This document shows positions 34,696 through 43,325 of a stretch of DNA of 64,000 nt, one piece after another. Numbering within the stretch: the stretch's first letter is position 1; each line of letters starts with the position of its first letter. A program made the translations under genes and the position numbers. The notes under the pieces are model-generated. The model ran no database searches. It was not told where the DNA came from and worked only from the letters and a program-made list of their open reading frames with translations. Source of the stretch: Pukyongia salina (GTDB lineage: Bacteria > Bacteroidota > Bacteroidia > Flavobacteriales > Flavobacteriaceae); contig NZ_CP027062.1 of the NCBI RefSeq assembly GCF_002966125.1, positions 1,674,001-1,738,000 of the forward strand. The letters run 5' to 3'.

Positions 34696-37600
34696 TTAAA
34701 ATTTTGCATTAAGTCCTAACGTAAAAGTTCTCGGTCTAGGGAATGAGGTATAGTCAATTCCGAAGATTGGTAATCCATTCAGAAGATCACCTCCACCTGG
34801 AGTAACACTCACTTCAGGATCAAGACCAGAATAATCCGTTATAACAAATAGGTTTTGTCCGGTAAGTGAAAGAGCAAGTGCATCGAAAAGAGAGTCTTCT
34901 TTCAATGGCCAGTCAAAACCAACAGTTAGGTTCTGCATTCTTACAAAGTCACCTTTTTCAAGGAAACGAGTAGAAACTTCAGCAGCAGCGGTAAGAGCTT
35001 CACCATTTGTAAGGGTAGAAGCTAGTACGTTTCTAGCACTGTTGAATGATCCAGCAGTAAAGAATGCGTTTTCGGTGTTATTGTAGATGTAGTGTCCAAA
35101 TTGTCCGGCTAGGAAAGTAGACAATGACCAGTTCTTGTAACGGGCGTTCAAGGAGAACCCTCCGGTAAAGTCTGGTAAAGCACTTTTCCCAACGAATTTC
35201 TGTACGTCTTCCTGGATAGGTTGACCTTCTGCATCGAAGCCTTCGAACTCACGTAGGAAGAATGAGAATAACGGCTGTCCTTCCTGAAGCTTTTGAGCAA
35301 AGGCGTTAGACAGACCCTGACCTCTAATAGTACCGGCGTTAAATTCACCTTGAAGTTGGTCGATCACGTTATCGTTATAAGCAACGTTCACACTAGCTCC
35401 GATATAGAAATCGTCTTGATCTACAAAATCATAGCTAAGCGCAACTTCAAGACCTTCGTTAATTACCTTCGAATCTGGTAAGTTTAAGAAGATGAACGGT
35501 TGTACAGCTGGTTGAGCAGATAGTACTCTAAAGAGAAGGTCTGTTGTTTCTTTACGATACACATCAACACTTCCTGTAAATCTGTCGTCTCCAAATCCGA
35601 AATCAAGTCCTACAGCATACTGTAGAGTTTCTTCCCACTTAAGAGAAGGCTCGGCGAAGGCAACATCGGCTATACCCGGGATATTGATATCACCACCATC
35701 TGTGATAACATCACCTCCTGTATAACGTTGTCTTCTAATAAAGTTTCCATATCCAACTCCATCCTGGTTACCGGTAATACCAACACCAACACGTAATTTT
35801 AAAGTTGAAACGGCGTCTCCTACGAAATCTTCGTTATGAATCTTCCATGCGATAGCACCGGAAGGGAACACACCATACTGGTTATCCTCACCAAAACGAG
35901 AAGAACCATCCGCTCTAACGGTACCTGTAAACAGATACTTGTCGTTCAAACTAAAGTTCACACGACCAAAGAAGGATTGTAGCTCATCTGTAGTATCGTA
36001 AGTGTCTGCAAATAACGACTTAACTCGTAATCCGTTAAAGATTGGAAGCATATCTGTGGTTGGCGAAGGGAATAAACGGTTGATAAATACACCGTTGGTA
36101 TTTCCTGCGTAACCATATTGCTGATAGCTACCTTCAATTCTTGATTCAAGAAGGTTGGCAGTTATTTCCAGGTCGTCGACCATCTTATTCATATCCTCTG
36201 TAAAGAATCCCCATCCACTGATATCTCTACCTTGTCTGCGGAAATCCTGGAAGGAGTAACCTGCAACGATATCTAATTGAGAATTTCCAAAATCCTTGTC
36301 GTATCGAAGTGTAGCTTCAAGAAGCTTACTTTCGGTATCAAGGTCGCTAATTGCTCCGGTACCATTTCCAAAAGCACCCTGGTCGAAGTTTCTCGCATTA
36401 GGAGAAGCAACCGCACTACGGGTAGACTGAGAGTCGTCAATACCTAAATTAACTTTGGCAGAAAATTCATCTGTGAAATTGTATTCGGCAGAGAAGTTTG
36501 CCAGAATTCTATCTGTATGACTTAGATTTTCGGTATATGCCAGAATTGTTGCCGGGCTTAACTGTCCACCTGTATCGAAATTAGGGTTTGTAGGCCAGGT
36601 TGGATTTGCAGAGTATGCAGCACCCAAGAGGTCACCTCTAAAACCTGCACTACCACTAAGCGGTGCAGTTTCATCGTTCACTCTTGAAATTGTAGCCTGT
36701 AGGCCTAATTTCAGTTTATCATTCAATAATCTGTGATTTATATTCAATCGACCTGTAATTCTTTCAAGCGAAGAGTTCTTGATCACACCAAATTGTTTTC
36801 CGTAGCCAAAAGTAGCGCGAACGTTACCTCCATTGTAGCTATGAGAATAAGACAGGTTGTTATTAGTTGACATAGAAGTTCTAAAAACTTCATCCTGCCA
36901 GTCTGTACTGCTTCTAAAGTTTCTTTCAGCAACAGGGAATCCTAGTCTTTCACTTTCCGAAAGGAATTCGGAAGCTGTAAGTACATCGAAGGTAGAACGA
37001 ACACTGGACATACTCACGCTAGAGCTCCAGTCCCAGCTTCCTCCGGTAGCTCCTCTACCAGATTTGGTGGTGATGATAACTACCCCGTTTGCACCACGAG
37101 AACCATAAATGGCTGTTGCAGATGCATCTTTCAAGATACTGATACTTTCAATATCGTTAGGGTTAAGGAAAGCCAATGGGTTTTTGGCACCTGAAGTACC
37201 AAGACCAACGTTAGCTCCTTCAGCAGTAGTACTTTCTCCGGAAAGAGGCACACCATCGATCACGAATAACGGGTTGTTATTAGATCGAACAGAGTTGGCA
37301 CCACGAATACGAATATCGATTCCTGCACCTGGTTCACCACTACTTTGTGAGATTTGTACCCCTGCAGTTTTACCTTGAATTAATTGTTCTGGGGATGAGA
37401 TAACACCTTGGTTAAAGTCTTCCGCAGTTACGGCAGTTACCGCACCTGTTGCATCTTTTACCGTAGTAGTACCATATCCAATTACAACAACCTCGCTTAA
37501 GGCTTCAATATCTTCCTGCATGGTTACGTTAACAGTTGACTGGCCATTTACGCCAACCTCCTGTGTCACATAACCAATATAGCTAAATACCAGTGTTGCA

Positions 37601-37806
37601 TTAGAGTCTACATTATCTATGGAATAGTTTCCGTCGAAATCAGACTGTGCTCCATTGGAGGTGCCCTTCACAATAATATTTACCCCGGGAACAGGACCAT
37701 TCATGTCGGACACTGTTCCACTAACGGTATTTTGTGCGTAGGCCGATCCACCTATAAGTAAGAGAATCGGGAGCAACAAGAGTTTAGTTAGTAGTTTGTT
37801 TTTCAT
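34696..37806 (-). CDS. SusC/RagA TonB-dependent outer-membrane transporter
   Basis: A 1,036-residue protein. The signal peptide ends GGSAYAQ. A carboxypeptidase-regulatory-like domain follows (VSGTVSDMNGPVPGVNIIVKG, about residues 28-110), then the SusC-specific VVIGYGT segment. The plug domain has RIRGANS and ILKDASATAIYGSRGANGVV, and the rest is a 22-strand barrel ending in aromatic-rich TFTLGLNAKF. It imports oligosaccharides with SusD using TonB energy. No sensor/regulator of the HTCS or anti-sigma type is adjacent; instead a LacI-type regulator is divergent. The leader upstream is long (see 37825-38682). Confidence 0.95.
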   Translation of the reverse strand: MKNKLLTKLLLLPILLLIGGSAYAQNTVSGTVSDMNGPVPGVNIIVKGTSNGAQSDFDGNYSIDNVDSNATLVFSYIGYVTQEVGVNGQSTVNVTMQEDIEALSEVVVIGYGTTTVKDATGAVTAVTAEDFNQGVISSPEQLIQGKTAGVQISQSSGEPGAGIDIRIRGANSVRSNNNPLFVIDGVPLSGESTTAEGANVGLGTSGAKNPLAFLNPNDIESISILKDASATAIYGSRGANGVVIITTKSGRGATGGSWDWSSSVSMSSVRSTFDVLTASEFLSESERLGFPVAERNFRSSTDWQDEVFRTSMSTNNNLSYSHSYNGGNVRATFGYGKQFGVIKNSSLERITGRLNINHRLLNDKLKLGLQATISRVNDETAPLSGSAGFRGDLLGAAYSANPTWPTNPNFDTGGQLSPATILAYTENLSHTDRILANFSAEYNFTDEFSAKVNLGIDDSQSTRSAVASPNARNFDQGAFGNGTGAISDLDTESKLLEATLRYDKDFGNSQLDIVAGYSFQDFRRQGRDISGWGFFTEDMNKMVDDLEITANLLESRIEGSYQQYGYAGNTNGVFINRLFPSPTTDMLPIFNGLRVKSLFADTYDTTDELQSFFGRVNFSLNDKYLFTGTVRADGSSRFGEDNQYGVFPSGAIAWKIHNEDFVGDAVSTLKLRVGVGITGNQDGVGYGNFIRRQRYTGGDVITDGGDINIPGIADVAFAEPSLKWEETLQYAVGLDFGFGDDRFTGSVDVYRKETTDLLFRVLSAQPAVQPFIFLNLPDSKVINEGLEVALSYDFVDQDDFYIGASVNVAYNDNVIDQLQGEFNAGTIRGQGLSNAFAQKLQEGQPLFSFFLREFEGFDAEGQPIQEDVQKFVGKSALPDFTGGFSLNARYKNWSLSTFLAGQFGHYIYNNTENAFFTAGSFNSARNVLASTLTNGEALTAAAEVSTRFLEKGDFVRMQNLTVGFDWPLKEDSLFDALALSLTGQNLFVITDYSGLDPEVSVTPGGGDLLNGLPIFGIDYTSFPRPRTFTLGLNAKF

Positions 37807-37824
37807 ATAGTTCCTAGTTTAAAG

Positions 37825-38340
37825 TTAATTTTCAATTAATAATTCTTGTGTATGCAAAAGCTTATATTCTCCAATAGGCCGGAGAACATAATTTATTCTT
37901 AAATAATTGTTATAAAAATGTAAACTTCTGCATGGAAGGTACAATATTTTAGGCAAAATATTAAGTTTTTTATTTGAGATCGAAATATCTAATATTCTGC
38001 TTGTAATCATATTAAATTTACCAGTGAAATTTACTATGACAGGGTTGTGTTTCAAATGAAAATCAATCCCCTGAGCAATACGGCTAATTCCCTGAATTCC
38101 TTTTAAAAGCATATCATGGGTAATCTCAAAGTCTAAGCTCTGAAATCTTTCTTTTACTCGTAAAGAGGATTGATTTGCAATTCTTCCCGAACGGCCCTTG
38201 ACGGTGGCCATTAGGATGCTCTTAAGAGTTTCGGGAAAAATAACCCTATTGTCATAGGATCGGTCTTCTGTATACCGAACCGTGGAGATAGGAGAGATAA
38301 GACCCGACAGGTTCTTAGTCAAAATTTTAATAAATTTCAT
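37825..38340 (-). CDS. Orphan ORF in the susC leader, unknown
   Basis: An open frame of 171 codons from ATG 38340 (183 from an upstream GTG at 38376), ending 18 bp before susC. Such a length is unlikely by chance in A+T-rich sequence, and there is no competing frame on the other strand. Codon choice looks ordinary. I recognise no domain; the sequence is basic, Ile/Leu-rich, without signal peptide or clear membrane segment. It could be a real small protein, a decayed gene, or a susC leader that is open by accident. Confidence 0.4.
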   Translation of the reverse strand: MKFIKILTKNLSGLISPISTVRYTEDRSYDNRVIFPETLKSILMATVKGRSGRIANQSSLRVKERFQSLDFEITHDMLLKGIQGISRIAQGIDFHLKHNPVIVNFTGKFNMITSRILDISISNKKLNILPKILYLPCRSLHFYNNYLRINYVLRPIGEYKLLHTQELLIEN

Positions 38341-38495
38341 TCCAGCCAAATTGTAATTGCTTAGAAATGCTAACACTTAAAGTAAACAACTATCTTAATT
38401 TGTTAAAAAATTAACATATGAGCATTAAGCTACGAATTTCTATTATTTTTTTCAATTTTGTAATAAAACCACACCAAAATAACGAAATTAGTAGC

Positions 38496-38509
38496 CGAAA
38501 ACGTTTTCG
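38496..38509. promoter_or_regulatory. LacI-type operator CGAAAACGTTTTCG
   Basis: A perfect 14-bp palindrome with central CG, the form typical of LacI/GalR-family operators. It lies 174-187 bp before the start of the adjacent LacI-family gene and inside the divergent region, so it is the best candidate site for that regulator to control susC and/or itself. Confidence 0.65.
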
Positions 38510-38609
38510 TTTATTAATTTGAAAATTAGCGTACTGTTGAAAAAATCGTTGTATTTTAGGCAAGGAAATTTTAATACTATAACATAATAATCATAGTTAC
38601 TTCCTAAGT

Positions 38610-38617
38610 TAGTTTTG
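38610..38617 (+). promoter_or_regulatory. -7 element TAGTTTTG of the LacI-GH32 operon
   Basis: A perfect TAnnTTTG match 66 bp before the LacI-family start codon. No TTTG is present at the expected -33 position. Confidence 0.4.
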
Positions 38618-38682
38618 AATTTCCCCGCTTACCCAACGAATCATTATATTAAATTTATACAGGGGTAAATATTTCAGAAATT

Positions 38683-39699
38683 ATGAAAGAGGTTACATTA
38701 AAACAGATCGCTGAAAACCTCGGAATATCGATCACTACGGTTTCGAAAGCATTAAAGGATTATCCGGATGTAAGTAAGAAGACCAAGACTTTGGTTAAAC
38801 AAGAAGCTAAGAAACTTCGTTATAAGCCCAATGTATTTGCCGTAAATCTACGTACCAGAGAATCTAAAACAGTGGGCCTGATTATCCCGGAAGTAGTGCA
38901 TCATTTCTTCTCCAGTGTTATTAATGGTATCATTGAACAAGCCGAAAAAAAAGGTTACCTGGTTATTATACTTCAATCCAACGAATCTTATAAGCTGGAA
39001 AAAAAGCAGGTAGACCTCCTAATAAGCAAGCGAGTTGATGGTATTATGATATCGCTGGCCAACAAGACGGTGGATATCTCTCACCTTAAAAGGGTTAAAG
39101 AGTTGGAAGTCCCGCTTGTTATGTTCGATAAGATATCAAAGCTAATGGATTGTTCGAAGATCATTATCAACGACCGGGAAGCGGCCTATACCGCCACCAA
39201 GCATCTTATCGATTCCGGTTGTAAGCGAATTGCACATTTTAGAGGGGCCTTACTGCCACAAAATTCTATCGATCGTTTCCTGGGGTATAAAAAGGCGTTG
39301 GAGGACCATGGTATCACCTACGATTCGTCCTTAGTATATATATGTGAGAATGTAGATTATGAAGACGGGATCAATGCAGCCAAAAAATTATTAGAAGATC
39401 ACGACGATGTGGATGGAATATTTGCCATTACCGATCTGGCAGCGATAGGTGCTATTTCCGTATTTAATGAAAGAGGTATCCGCGTGCCGGACGATATCTC
39501 TATTATGGGATTTAGTAACTGGTTTGTTTCTTCGGCGATCACACCATCCCTAAGTACGGTGGACCAACCGGGGTACGAAATGGGTGTGAAAACGTTTAAG
39601 CTTTTGTATAAGGAAATGAAAGCGAGACGAAAAAATAAGGAGTTCGAACCAAAGACTGTCGAACTTGAGACCCGGCTGATAAAACGAAATTCCACTTAA
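38683..39699 (+). CDS. LacI/GalR-family transcriptional regulator
   Basis: A 338-residue regulator. The N-terminal helix-turn-helix and hinge (TLKQIAENLGISITTVSKAL, residues 4-23, then YKPNVFAVNLR) is the LacI DNA-binding type. It is followed by a periplasmic-binding-protein-like effector domain beginning TVGLIIPEVVHHFF. It probably senses a sugar or sugar phosphate from the locus. A perfect LacI-type palindrome lies upstream. GH32 follows 11 bp after its stop, so regulator and fructosidase are co-transcribed, divergently from susC. The effector is unknown; fructose, sucrose or a phosphorylated product would fit. Confidence 0.93.
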   Translation: MKEVTLKQIAENLGISITTVSKALKDYPDVSKKTKTLVKQEAKKLRYKPNVFAVNLRTRESKTVGLIIPEVVHHFFSSVINGIIEQAEKKGYLVIILQSNESYKLEKKQVDLLISKRVDGIMISLANKTVDISHLKRVKELEVPLVMFDKISKLMDCSKIIINDREAAYTATKHLIDSGCKRIAHFRGALLPQNSIDRFLGYKKALEDHGITYDSSLVYICENVDYEDGINAAKKLLEDHDDVDGIFAITDLAAIGAISVFNERGIRVPDDISIMGFSNWFVSSAITPSLSTVDQPGYEMGVKTFKLLYKEMKARRKNKEFEPKTVELETRLIKRNST

Positions 39700-39710
39700 A
39701 TTCTATCTTT

Positions 39711-41273
39711 ATGTTTCTATCCAGGATATCCCTTTTACTTTTATTATTAGTTCTATTTACCCAATGTAAGGAAAATAACCAAGCTGTAGATGAAGAGAAA
39801 ATATCTACAAATGAGTTGGCTTATAGCGAACCTTTTCGGCCACAATTTCATTATTCCCCTCCCGAAAAATGGATGAACGATCCCAATGGCCTGGTATATC
39901 ATGATGGTACCTATCATCTATTTTACCAGTATTATCCAGAGGACATAGTTTGGGGCCCCATGCACTGGGGACATGCCACAAGTAGTGATATGATCCATTG
40001 GGAAAATAAACCCATAGCCCTTTATCCGGATGAGCTCGGACTCATATTTTCGGGGAGTGCTGTAATAGATACTAAAAATACCTCGGGCTTTGGAACCGAA
40101 GACAATCCTCCCATGGTGGCTATCTATACCTATCATTTAATGGAAGGTGAAAAAGCAGGACGTAAAGATTTTCAAACCCAGGGAATAGCATATAGTCTTG
40201 ATAATGGTAACACCTGGTCTAAATATGAAGGTAACCCTGTAATAGGGAATGAGGGTATAAAAGATTTTAGAGACCCCAAGGTTTTCTGGCATGAGGAGTC
40301 TTCAAAATGGATACTTGTGCTTGTAGCCGGTGATCATGCGAAATTTTACAATTCAGACGACCTTAAAGAATGGACATTACTAAGCGAGTTTGGTAAGGAT
40401 ATAGGAGCTCACGGAGGTGTGTGGGAATGTCCGGATCTGTTCAAATTAAAAATTGATGAAACCGGGGAAGAAAAATGGGTTCTACTTATAAGTATCAATC
40501 CGGGAGCTCCTAATGGAGGCTCGGGCACACAGTATTTTGTGGGTGAATTCGACGGAAAGAATTTTGTTACAAAGCAGGCCGGCACGAAATGGCTCGATTA
40601 CGGAATGGATAATTACGCAGGAGTTACCTATAATAATGTACCGTCGGGAGAAAGGATATTCATTGGTTGGATGAGCAATTGGAATTATGCACGCAACACC
40701 CCAACAGAAGTTTGGCGAAGCTCCATGACCCTACCCAGAAATATAAGCTTGCATAAAAATAAGGAAGGTTATTTCATTAAGAATTATCCTTTGAAAGCGT
40801 TCGGTAAAATAGGAGAAACTGCCTTTGAGAGCGTGGAAAGTATTTCTCTAGAAAAACCTTTTGAAAAAGAATTGGATCAATACAATGATACTGATATTAG
40901 TTTCATGGTGGATAGTTCGAAGAACTACGCTATTACCTATTCAAACAGTATCGGAGAACAGGTTTGCCTTCAGTTATTAGGAGAAAGCAAGGAATTATTG
41001 TTCGACCGAACCCGATCCGGTATAGTAGATTTCGAAGAGAGCTTTGGAAAGGCAATTCAGAAACAAAAATATACTACCGAAAATAAAAAGGTAGAAGTGC
41101 GTATCATAATAGACGCCTCCTCTGTGGAAGTATTTATCGACGGCGGAAAACACGTATTTACCAACCAGGTTTTTCCGAAGCACCCTTATACTAGATTAGA
41201 GATTGCCGGCCCGGCCAACGGGACTGTGGATAACCTGAGGCTTAACAAACTGGCGTCTATATGGCGGCCATAA
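39711..41273 (+). CDS. GH32 beta-fructosidase lipoprotein
   Basis: A 520-residue exported enzyme with lipobox LFTQC (Cys19). The five-bladed GH32 propeller motifs are intact: WMNDPNG with nucleophile D57, FRDP with transition-state stabiliser D188, and WECPDL with acid/base E239. A C-terminal beta-sandwich follows from about residue 360. It releases fructose from sucrose or fructans (invertase, levanase or inulinase activity cannot be told apart by eye). Its location in the envelope complements the SusCD importer and the PfkB kinase. Confidence 0.93.
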   Translation: MFLSRISLLLLLLVLFTQCKENNQAVDEEKISTNELAYSEPFRPQFHYSPPEKWMNDPNGLVYHDGTYHLFYQYYPEDIVWGPMHWGHATSSDMIHWENKPIALYPDELGLIFSGSAVIDTKNTSGFGTEDNPPMVAIYTYHLMEGEKAGRKDFQTQGIAYSLDNGNTWSKYEGNPVIGNEGIKDFRDPKVFWHEESSKWILVLVAGDHAKFYNSDDLKEWTLLSEFGKDIGAHGGVWECPDLFKLKIDETGEEKWVLLISINPGAPNGGSGTQYFVGEFDGKNFVTKQAGTKWLDYGMDNYAGVTYNNVPSGERIFIGWMSNWNYARNTPTEVWRSSMTLPRNISLHKNKEGYFIKNYPLKAFGKIGETAFESVESISLEKPFEKELDQYNDTDISFMVDSSKNYAITYSNSIGEQVCLQLLGESKELLFDRTRSGIVDFEESFGKAIQKQKYTTENKKVEVRIIIDASSVEVFIDGGKHVFTNQVFPKHPYTRLEIAGPANGTVDNLRLNKLASIWRP

Positions 41274-41434
41274 ATCTTACTCATACAGCTATAAGAAAGC
41301 TATATTCAATTTTGTGAAATTTACCACACTTTTTTACGACTTTTAGGATGTTAAATATTTGTTTATGCTTATGGACTAATAACCGTTAGTTTGTAAGTTT
41401 ACCGCAAAAGTTGAACTAATTCTACGTAAACCTC

Positions 41435-41668
41435 ATGGAAACAGACCTGATAAACGAAGCGTTGCAATTTGAGCAACAGAAGACGACCTTCAAGACAACG
41501 AGTGATCGTATAATTGCTTCCAGGAAAGCCAAGGATCTTATTTTAAGTTTGAATGAGATCTATAAGCAAAACAAGGATGCCGCGATCATGGATCTTATGA
41601 AAAGGCTTACTGAAATCAAACGTAAGATTGAAAAACGATTGAAAGGCAGAAGAGACCTTACTGTATAA
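41435..41668 (+). CDS. Small conserved helical protein, unknown
   Basis: A 77-residue, highly charged, probably all-helical protein with a basic C-terminus (Lys/Arg-rich last 20 residues). No signal peptide or cysteines. It is followed within 5 bp by a strong terminator, which supports it as a real monocistronic gene. Short proteins of this look are common in flavobacteria, but I do not recognise a function. The 160 bp before it hold no gene. Confidence 0.7.
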   Translation: METDLINEALQFEQQKTTFKTTSDRIIASRKAKDLILSLNEIYKQNKDAAIMDLMKRLTEIKRKIEKRLKGRRDLTV

Positions 41669-41672
41669 ATTG

Positions 41673-41698
41673 AAACCCGGAGCTAAAGCTTCGGGTTT
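41673..41698 (+). terminator. Terminator after the small helical protein gene
   Basis: The arm AAACCCGGAGC (41673-41683) pairs with GCTTCGGGTTT (41688-41698), with one G-U pair and a 4-nt loop, followed by TTTTT-ATTT. Confidence 0.88.
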
Positions 41699-41736
41699 TT
41701 TATTTCCAATATAATGTCTTGGCGTCGCCCATTTTG

Positions 41737-42222
41737 CCTTTGTTCCCAAAAGTCAAAATACAATCCACGCTCCTTTGAGCTTCTGTCTTCAGTCTTCCTA
41801 CTTCGATCCACTTCGCGATACAATAAATAATAGAAATAATCAATATCAAATAATTCCTCCAGGATTCAATTTGTTTTCACAAATTGTTCCTTTGTTCCCA
41901 AAAGTCAAAATACAAACCACACTCCTTTGTGCTTCGGCCTTCGGTCTTCCTATTTCGATCCACTTTGCGATACAATAAATAATAGAAATAATCAATTACA
42001 AATAATTCCTCCAGGATTCAATTTGTTTTCACAAATTGTTCCTTTGTTCCCAAAAGTCAAAATACAAACCACGCTCCTTTGAGCTTCTGTCTTCAGTCTT
42101 CCTACTTCGATCCACTTCGCGATAAAATAAATAATAGAAATAATCAATTACAAATAATTCCTCCAGGATTCAATTTGTTTTCACAAATTGTTCCTTTGTG
42201 CCCAAAAGTCAAAATACAAACC
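41737..42222. repeat. 152-bp tandem repeat, three full copies and a fragment
   Basis: Units begin with CCTTTGTTCCCAAAAGTC at 41737, 41889 and 42041, and a truncated fourth unit begins at 42193 (30 bp conserved with one change, then divergence). The period is exactly 152 bp. Copies 1 and 3 share variants in the first half, while copies 2 and 3 share variants in the second, a mosaic typical of unequal crossing-over or gene conversion. Each full unit ends in a perfect 8-bp stem CAATTTGT-TTTC-ACAAATTG. Open frames over the repeats simply mirror the period and are not credited as genes. Confidence 0.92.
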
Positions 42223-42248
42223 ACACAGCCTTCGGCTGCTGGTTTTTT
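42219..42248 (+). terminator. Possible hairpin-T-run at the end of the repeat array
   Basis: CAGCC (42226-42230) pairs with GGCTG (42234-42238), and outer AACC pairs with GGTT across small bulges, followed by TTTTTT on the plus strand. No plus-strand gene ends here, so its role is unclear. Confidence 0.35.
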
Positions 42249-42296
42249 GTTCTCAAAAATTTCTGAAAGTACACTTTCATCATTTTCTCAAACAAA

Positions 42297-42322
42297 AAAC
42301 CCACTCATCTCTGAGTGGGTTT
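42297..42322 (-). terminator. Terminator of tRNA-Phe
   Basis: Perfect 11-bp arms AAACCCACTCA (42297-42307) and TGAGTGGGTTT (42312-42322) with a 4-nt loop. On the minus strand it follows the tRNA by 10 nt and continues into TTTTTTG. Confidence 0.9.
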
Positions 42323-42332
42323 GTATTTATTG

Positions 42333-42405
<73 letters not shown>

Positions 42406-42469
42406 TTCCAGATCGTTAATGATCATTATCTCCTTTGGTTATGCCCTACAGGCATAGCATAGGAGGGTG

Positions 42470-42499
42470 CAAATATAACCGATATTTACACTTTCCAAA
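42470..42499 (-). promoter_or_regulatory. Promoter of tRNA-Phe
   Basis: On the minus strand TTTG (42496-42499), an 18-bp spacer, then TATATTTG (42470-42477). Both elements match the Bacteroidota consensus exactly. The start of transcription would be near 42463, giving a leader of roughly 58 nt that contains a small ATGCC/GGCAT hairpin. Confidence 0.8.
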
Positions 42500-42596
42500 A
42501 CATAAATTTAAAAAAACTTCGATTGATTTCAATTTAATAGCCCCTTAACAACTCCTAAAGGATACATGTTGTATTTTTAGCCCTTTGGAAGCTGCA

Positions 42597-43325
42597 ATGA
42601 ACCTCATAATAGATGTTGGAAATACGCGTATTAAACTCGCGGTCTTTAATGAAGGACAGCTGCTTCACAACTTTGTATGCGATGCAGAAGATTTTACCAA
42701 TACCCTAAACTTGATTCATCGCGAATATCCTGGCATCACGCATTGTATCCTGGCCAGTGTAGGCAAATTTTCTGAAGCAAATATCTCCTTACTTCAACAA
42801 CACTACACCGTAATTAAACTGGATCATAAAACAAAGGTGCCCTTTAAAAACAACTACGGAACGGCATCTACACTCGGGGTAGACCGTATTGCGTTAGTGA
42901 GTGCGGCTGCCGTAGAATTTCCGAAAAAAAATGTTCTCGTGATCGATGCAGGTAGTTGTATCACTTACGATCTTATAACAGCCAACAACACCTATTTAGG
43001 TGGTGCGATATCACCAGGGATCCTAATGCGTTATAAAGCGATACATACGTTTACGGCCAATCTTCCGTTATTGGAACCAAAACTACCTATCATCCAAACC
43101 GGAAATAGTACCGAATCGTCTATTCATAGCGGAATATTACAGGCCGTGGTTTTCGAAATAGAGGGCTTTGTACGAACGTATAAGGAAAAATATCCCGATT
43201 TAACAGTTATTTTAACAGGTGGAGATGCTCATTTTTTGCGAGATAGTCTAAAAAGTGACATCTTTGCGAACTCAAATTTCCTACTGGAAGGTTTGAATTT
43301 CATCTTAGAACATAATAAACATTGA
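42597..43325 (+). CDS. coaX: Type III pantothenate kinase
   Basis: A 242-residue kinase of the ASKHA fold, first step of coenzyme A synthesis. The start is taken as ATG 42597; the frame extends to a TTG at 42585 without need. Motifs are LIIDVGNTRIK (phosphate 1 loop), GVDRI (pantothenate binding), VIDAGSCITYD (phosphate 2) and GGAISPG. CoaX enzymes need a monovalent cation and are not feedback-inhibited by CoA. The stop overlaps the next gene's ATG by 1 bp (TGATG), so the downstream outer-membrane gene is translationally coupled. Confidence 0.95.
   Translation: MNLIIDVGNTRIKLAVFNEGQLLHNFVCDAEDFTNTLNLIHREYPGITHCILASVGKFSEANISLLQQHYTVIKLDHKTKVPFKNNYGTASTLGVDRIALVSAAAVEFPKKNVLVIDAGSCITYDLITANNTYLGGAISPGILMRYKAIHTFTANLPLLEPKLPIIQTGNSTESSIHSGILQAVVFEIEGFVRTYKEKYPDLTVILTGGDAHFLRDSLKSDIFANSNFLLEGLNFILEHNKH

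Larger units (their letters stand above)
38341..38682. other. Divergent regulatory region of susC and the LacI gene
   Basis: About 340 bp of A+T-rich sequence between the orphan ORF/susC unit and the LacI-family gene. It contains the 14-bp palindrome at 38496-38509 and a -7 box for the LacI gene at 38610-38617. No -7 box for susC could be read with confidence. Confidence 0.6.

Noticed and set aside
34339-34719. 126-codon plus-strand frame
   Set aside because: Antisense to the 5' part of susD, whose signal peptide and motifs are unambiguous.
41737-42222. CRISPR array
   Set aside because: The whole 152-bp unit is repeated with no variable spacers and no cas genes are near.
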